From Hygrophila difformis (taxonomy: Eukaryota; Streptophyta; Magnoliopsida; Lamiales; Acanthaceae): a DNA stretch of 64,000 nucleotides. The translations under genes were made by a program, and so were the position numbers. Shown piece after piece: positions 58,326 through 64,000 of the stretch (the first letter of the stretch is position 1; each line of letters opens with the position of its first letter). Location of the stretch: assembly GCA_030278955.1 (NCBI GenBank), contig JAOANR010000014.1:35725453-35789452 (forward strand), in the 5' to 3' direction. A model generated the notes under the pieces. It worked only from the letters and a program-made list of their open reading frames with translations. It did no database searches and was not told the origin of the DNA.

Positions 58326-58518
58326 ATTTTTATTTTTTTTGTGAATTATCAGGTATCTTCGGGCTACATTGGACTCAAGACTAATCCATCGAGGATCTGT
58401 ATGGGCAATTAAGGACGCCTCTCCCAAAATAATTTTTTTTGCATACATAAGGTTCGAACACGAGACATTGCTTAAGCGACTAGAACCGCAATCCACTCAA
58501 GTCAAATGTTGTTGGTAA
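58326..58518 (-). mobile_element. tRNA-derived SINE, full-length copy
   Basis: On the minus strand GAGTGGATTGCGGTTCTAGT (A box side), CTCGTGTTCGAACC (B box) and a body to GATAATTCAC match the SINE at 49431. An 11-bp duplication AATAACATGAA flanks it at 58315-58325 and 58519-58529. Confidence 0.8.
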
Positions 58519-58529
58519 AATAACATGAA

Positions 58530-59040
58530 TTTGAATTGTTGGAGTGGTGAAAAAGGAAATTACGGTGGATTGTGGTGAAGTTGAGATTGTGAAGTATGAA
58601 GGGGTTTAAACTTTTCCATCAGCAATTTTCTTTTCCATTTTTGTGGACGAATTTTGCGGTAAAATTAGATTTGCAACAAAAATAAATTTTCAAAAAAGTC
58701 GGTTGTCATTTACTACGAAAATTTTATGTAGCAAAATGAATATTTATTTTTATTTATTATTTTTTTCTGATAGTGATATCCCCAGAATAAAATGAGATTG
58801 GGGGAGTCACAACTCACAAGAGACAGCTACTCTCGGGGAATAAATTAAGAAGTTAATTTAGTATTTAAAACTTCACCAAAATTACTGAATGAAATCCAAC
58901 TCCAATTCAAATGTGGTTGCATTTAACGGCACGGTTGCATTTATTGCTGCTATTGTTTTATTTACAGTACTTATTTATCGACAAGGCCAGAAAAAAAAAC
59001 ATATGAATATAAAATAAATTGAAGAGTTTAATAGCAAAAT
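58530..59040. other. intergenic, no gene seen
   Basis: AT-rich sequence with no supported feature. Confidence 0.5.
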
Positions 59041-59054
59041 ACAAATACCAATCA

Positions 59055-59455
59055 CTACAAATACCAGTCAGGAAATGGTTCCTGACTTTCTTCTTGAAAA
59101 GATAATATAAGTTTGAAGGGGGCAAGCTGAATAAGATATTGCTGCATTGCCTTGATGCTGCTGGAGCACCAGAACACCTATCATTTTGTTGTCTCATGAC
59201 TGTCTCCTGCCGCTGATTCCATTAACAGATAGTATTTGCTTTGGGCCGTCGACCTGGTGGTGCGTATGGAAATTCATGGTGGTTTTTTGTTGATTCACTT
59301 CGGGTGGGGCTTATGGAGTTTTTAGAGGATTTGTTAACACTGAGATGATCGTCTCTTACATTTACCTATTTGTGCTTTGTTGTACTCCAACATTTGAGTT
59401 TATATTGAATAAGATCATTTTCCCTAAAAAAAAAAAAAAAAAAAAATAGGCCAGA
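59055..59455 (+). mobile_element. possible truncated retroposon with poly-A tail
   Basis: Sequence ending GAATAAGATCATTTTCCCT followed by about 22 A looks like the 3' UTR of a LINE. ACAAATACCAATCA occurs at 59041-59054 and 59456-59469, which would be a 14-bp target duplication. However, similar AAATACCAATCA motifs recur at 59560-59580, so the duplication is not secure. Confidence 0.5.
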
Positions 59456-59625
59456 ACAAATACCAATCAGTAAAATAGGCCAGAACAAGGGTACTATTTA
59501 CCAATTACTATAAAATAATTGAAGAGTACTATAAGGTCCTTTATTTGATTTTAGGCCACTACAAATACCAATCACTAAAATAGGCCAGAACAAGGGTATC
59601 ATTTTGTAAAATTAGGCCATTATTT
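59456..59625. repeat. short interspersed repeats of an AGGCCAGAACAAGGG motif
   Basis: ATAGGCCAGAACAA occurs three times (about 59446, 59477 and 59580), with ACAAATACCAATCA copies between. These look like local tandem duplications. Confidence 0.55.
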
Positions 59626-59639
59626 TTTAACCCCATGAA

Positions 59640-60422
59640 CTTTCATTTTCTTCCATTTTGACGCTAAAATTTTAAATTTTAATTTATTATTAATAAATCA
59701 ATAAAATATCCTATTTCCAATGTATTTAAATTTTGATTATATGTTTTCTTTTAATTATATCTTAGTTTATTTAAGTTTTTAAATTATATAATTATTTATT
59801 TAATAAATTTTATTTTATTATAATTAATCATTTTTCAAATATATTTTTATTTAATTTAAAAATATAGTTAATTCATTGAAAATATATTTATTCAAAAATA
59901 TTATTTTGATTAAATTATTTAAATTTATTAAATTTTATATTTATGTGTCAAAATTAATTTTATTTAGTATTTTTGCCAATACTTTTATTTAAAAAATTTC
60001 TTTTTACTTTATTTAAATTTTATATTATGTTATATTTATTCATATAAATTTATTTATTAAATAAAATTAAAATTAAATTATAAATTATTTTAATTTTAGA
60101 AAAAAATAACATAATTTATTTTATTTTATTATAAGTCAATTTTAATAATATTAAATTGAATTATTAAAATTAATGTAATATTTAAGTCAAATAATATAAA
60201 AAATTAAAAGTATAAAATATATTTGATAGATAGAAAATTTAAAAAAATGAAAGCTAAAAGAACTAAAGTAATATTTTAGTACTTTTCAATAAAATTCAAG
60301 TTTTTAGTATCCCTAAATAGAACTTTAATAATATTTATATATTAAATTTATATATTTTTATATATTTTTTATATATATTTATATATTAAATTTTTATATA
60401 TTTATATATTAAATTTGTATAA
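59640..60422. other. extremely AT-rich non-coding tract
   Basis: Almost only A and T, mostly TTTA/TATT words, no coding frame. It borders the LINE 3' end. It could be a matrix-attachment-like or decayed repeat region. Confidence 0.6.
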
Positions 60423-63400
60423 TATTTTTTTTTGGGGGAAAAAAGGAGGGCCGGAGCCATTTATTCCATAATTTGCATGGTATGATACAGACCATTACGG
60501 TCAAATTCGAGAACATCGGACATAAAATCCGGAGGCCGAGTAAAGTGTTGAACTAAGCCACTCCAAGGCCGACCTCTCAGAAGTTGATCTGCTGCACTAT
60601 TACACTCACGGGGAATGTAGGAAAATTTGACATTCCAGTCCCAAGAAGACATCAAACGAATCTGGGGAAGCCATGGTTAGGGAGCTCCCTGGACATCTAG
60701 TGGTGAATTGATAAGGAGGATGGCATCTTGATTATCGGACTCCACTTCAATGTTTGGGATTCTGAGAGACTAGGCCAACTTTAAAGTGATAAAGATGGCC
60801 CAAAGCTCCGTGTGAAGGATCTCCATCTGAGTTCTTCTAGATCGAATGCCCCCAATCCAATCACCATTCGTGTTGCGCAGGATGCCACCGGCTAAACTCA
60901 TGCCACTTTTAATACTGCCATCGCAATTCGCCTTTATCCAAGCAGCTGGAGGTTTCTCCCATCGAGCTTTACAGCAACTCCAGGCTTGGACACCCAAAAA
61001 CTTGAGCTCTTTTCTAGCAGATAAGTACTCCTTCGCCAATCTGTGAATTTTACCATGAATAGATGGCCAATGAACGAACCCATTCCCATAATATTCTTTA
61101 CATCGGGACTTCCAAATTGTCCAAGCACCGAAGCCAAATAAAGAGGCCGTAGATTCCCCCACATACTTGCTCTGCATGGATAAAATCCAGTCCTTAGTAT
61201 CAAGCTCCCAAAAAGCGTCCGGAAGATGTATACCAATGTGAGACCAAACAAGGGCCGAAGTATGACAGTCCCGTAAGGCGTGAATGCAAGACTCAAGTTG
61301 CCCACATTTCCAGCAAGTAGCAGTTGAGGAAATGCATCTCTTAGCCAATTCCAAACCTGTAAGTAATCTATTATGCGCCGCAAGCCATAAGAACAAACAA
61401 GTGCGAAGGGGAGCAGGCCATCTCCACAGGAGCTTCCAATCTCGAATATCTATAGCTGAGTGAGAATTGGAAAGCATGCTCACTGAGCTAAGAATTGAGA
61501 ATATGCCATCGCAGGTCGGTCTCCAGTAAGGGCGGTCGTCCACATCTGGGCTGCAGGGAATTTGATCACGTCGAAGAGTCTGCATGCCTTCAAAGGATAG
61601 AAGATGAACAAGCTCCTGCTCATTCCATGTGTAATTCTCAACATAGGAAGCCACTGAACGAGAGAGATCATCAAGGGATAAAGTATGGATCGCCAGGTCC
61701 TGCATGACAACACGAGTATTAGACCAAGTGTCTGTCCAGAAACGAACTGACTTACCATTGCCCAACTTCCATCCAATCATGGACTGGAAGAGAGGTCTAA
61801 CAGATAACAGATCCTTAGCAAACTGGGACATAGACTGAGGATGATGAGTGAACGTATGATCCTGCCAACCATAACGAATTTTGAGAAGCCTCGTCCAAAG
61901 AGTATCTCTAGTGAGCAAAGCCCACCAGCTCTTCATAAGAAAGGCAGTATTGATATCCCTCAATTTCCTAATACCCAGGCCACCAGAGTCGAAGCTAGTT
62001 GTGATTGAATCCCAAGCCAACAGGTGAGTCTTACGATTATTGAGATGAGAGCCCCATAAAAAATTTCTACAAATTCTCTCAAGCTCATCAATAGTTTTTT
62101 GAGGGAGACGAACAACATTCATAATATACATAGTAGAAGGATAAAGAACAGATTTAATGAGGGTGAGTCTCCCAGCCATACTAAGATGACGATGCGACCA
62201 AGAGCCAAGTTTAGAGGTCACCTTGTCTATGAGGAAATCAAAATCATGGTGAGTTCTCCTTCCCACCTTCATAGGGACACCCAAATAGTTGCCAAGCGAA
62301 TTAGAACTCTGGAACCCCAGGATGTTAATGATATCTTCTTTAAAGCCATCATCAATGATTTTACCAAAAATGATACGAGATTTGGACGAGTTAACAACAA
62401 GACCTGACAAAAGGGAAAAATGAGACAAAATGTCGTTAATGATAGAAGCTTGGGATGAAGAGGCTTTGGCAAATAAAAGAATGTCATCGGCAAAAGAAAT
62501 GTAAGAGAGTTTTAAACGTCCCTTATCCCAGTTAGGAGCATCCCAATGGCCATCAGTCACGGCTTGAGTAATCATAGCACCGAGTCTCTCCATACATAAG
62601 ATGAAGATATAGGGAGAGATCGGATCCCCTTGACGAACCCCTCGGGAAGGAAAAAAAGAGTTTGAAGGCCGACTATTCCACAAGACCTGCATAGAAGAGG
62701 AAGTGATGCAGCTCATGATCAAAGAAATAAAATGGCCAGGGAAGCCAAAAAAGATAAGAGTGTCATGGATAAACTCCCATTTAAGCTTGTCGTAGGCTTT
62801 CTCCAAGTCCAATTTGAGAATCATGTAACCTGGCTTCGCTGTAGACTTATCAAGGAAATGTAAAATTTCATGGCAAAGGATAATATTATCCTGTATAACA
62901 CGACCTTTAACAAAGCTAGCTTGGGCATTACTAATAAGTCGAGGGAGAATATTACTTAAACGATTGGCCAAAGTCATAGAAATGATTTTGTAAATAACAT
63001 TACACAGACTAATGGGGCGATATTGAGAAACAGCAACAGGATTCTTGACTTTGGGAACAAGAACAAGTAAAGTTTGATTGATGTTAGAGATAATACTATG
63101 ATCAGTGAAACAACTAGAGATAAAACTATAAACAGAGTAACCAATAGAATTCCAATTCTGTTGAAAAAACATAGCATGTAAACCATCTGACCCAGGAGCT
63201 TTGAGTGGTGGCATATGCTTAACAGTAGACCAAATCTCCTCCTTAGAAGGGTGGACCAGCAAGAGATTACATTCAGAGTTATCCAAACATGGGAGCTGGC
63301 CAGGAGGAATAGACGCAGACTGAACTGAAGAATTAGGATCATGATAAAGGTTAGTAAAAAAAGAAGAAACCATGTTGTGAATAGCAGTATCTCCAGTAAA

Positions 63401-64000
63401 AGAAACACCATCAGAATCATTCAAAATAGCAACATAATTCGTCCTTTGTCTATGTTTGACAAAATTATGAAAAAATTTAGTGTTGCGATCACCGGCCATG
63501 TTCCAATCTCTGGTACTCCTTTGAATCCAAATGAGTTCTTCCCTTTCCAAAATCAAACCAAGCTCAGAGGATAGTTGAGAATGAAGGCGTCGAGAAAAGG
63601 GATTATCTATCCAATTAGTAGATCGTTCAATTCCTTGAAGTCTAGCTCGGATTCTCGATTTCCTGATGCTCAGGGCTCTAAAAATCTGATTATCCCATTG
63701 CATAGCTTTCTGCTTGAAGGAATTAAGATGGACCAAAAAATCTCCTTGATCTATCCAAGATGAGGAAACAAGCTTACGAAAGCTGGGAAAACTCTGCCAA
63801 CTAGCCTTATATCTAAAAACTCTAGGAGGCCTATTGTTCTCAGACTGATTCAAGTGACAAATATTCACCAAGAGAGGGGAGTGGTCAGACTGAATCCGGG
63901 GAAGAATGGTCACCATGCAAGAAGGGAACCGATTGTACCAAGCATCATTACATAAAAGTCTATCAAGCCTTCTCCTTAAACGACCCCTAGCCCATGTAAA
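60423..64000 (-). mobile_element. nearly intact L1-type LINE, cut by the window end
   Basis: On the minus strand an ORF2 of over 1100 codons runs from the window edge to a stop at 60461. A short 3' UTR and an A-run at about 60425-60433 (AAAAAAAAATATT) follow. Only two nonsense codons interrupt it. It is not the same family as the LINE at 1632, judged by different RNase H and RT wording. The endonuclease N-terminus and ORF1 lie beyond 64000. Confidence 0.9.
60461..64000 (-). pseudogene. LINE ORF2 (EN, RT, zf-RVT, RNase H), two nonsense codons
   Basis: The frame is open from the window edge through EN residues (FTWARGRLRRRLDR, SDHSPLLV), the RT with APGSDGLHAMFF, VSQYRPISLCNVIYKI, RGVRQGDPISPYIF and the catalytic FADDILLF, the zf-RVT region (CWKCGQLESCIHALRDC), and the RNase H start IKANCDGSIKSGMSLAGG. 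TAG at 60770-60772 (Gln in relatives) and TAA at 60677-60679 cut the RNase H. The remaining frame to 60461 has YIPRECNSAADQL. Everything upstream of the TAG, including EN and RT, appears intact over more than 1050 codons. Confidence 0.9.

Overview
This is a stretch of plant nuclear DNA, almost certainly from a eudicot. The basis is spliced plant genes with AT-rich introns, a membrane-anchored UDP-glucuronate decarboxylase, a MAKR-type kinase regulator, a TRM/DUF4378 protein, a chloroplast CGL160/AtpI-like protein and an IDA-like secreted peptide, embedded in plant-type retrotransposons, Helitrons, MULEs, MITEs and SINEs. The genus cannot be told from this alone.

Layout, left to right. 1-1631 is the 3' part of a gypsy-type LTR that abuts a decayed L1-type LINE (1632-5330). 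A broken alanine:glyoxylate aminotransferase 2-like gene runs from 5462 to about 12985. Its first intron holds a complete Ty3/gypsy chromovirus (5660-11284, minus strand) with two apparently identical 287-bp LTRs and a 5-bp target duplication. A Helitron relic (about 12985-15515) follows. It is built of tandem helicase fragments, a minisatellite derived from helicase coding sequence, and three stacked 3' termini. A foldback MULE (16535-17743) sits just upstream of an intact MAKR4-like gene (18067-19194). After a gene-poor interval there is a Ty1/copia element (22559-28173, minus), then the seven-exon UXS gene (29832-32440), whose first intron has U12-type signals. A gag-only copia-related element (33200-37456) and a second Helitron-like region with an RPA70-like pseudogene (to 41073) follow.

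The right part holds a seven-exon CGL160/AtpI-like gene (42947-45260, minus), a SINE, a second foldback MULE (47102-48076), and an IDA-like small peptide gene (48188-48430). A broken second copy of the peptide gene lies 2.5 kb further on (50917-51153). Next come a five-exon TRM-family gene (52515-56658, minus), another SINE copy, a very AT-rich tract, and a nearly intact LINE (60423 to the window end, minus).

The host genes do not form one pathway. MAKR, IDA-like peptide and TRM proteins act in receptor signalling, secreted-peptide signalling and microtubule-array control. UXS makes UDP-xylose for wall polysaccharides in the Golgi. The CGL160-like protein is probably plastid membrane-located. 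The most notable architecture is that two related MULEs, each with a perfect 10-bp target duplication, end about 150 bp and about 40 bp upstream of the TATA boxes of two genes. I reconstructed exons by hand from splice signals and frame; no alignments were run.
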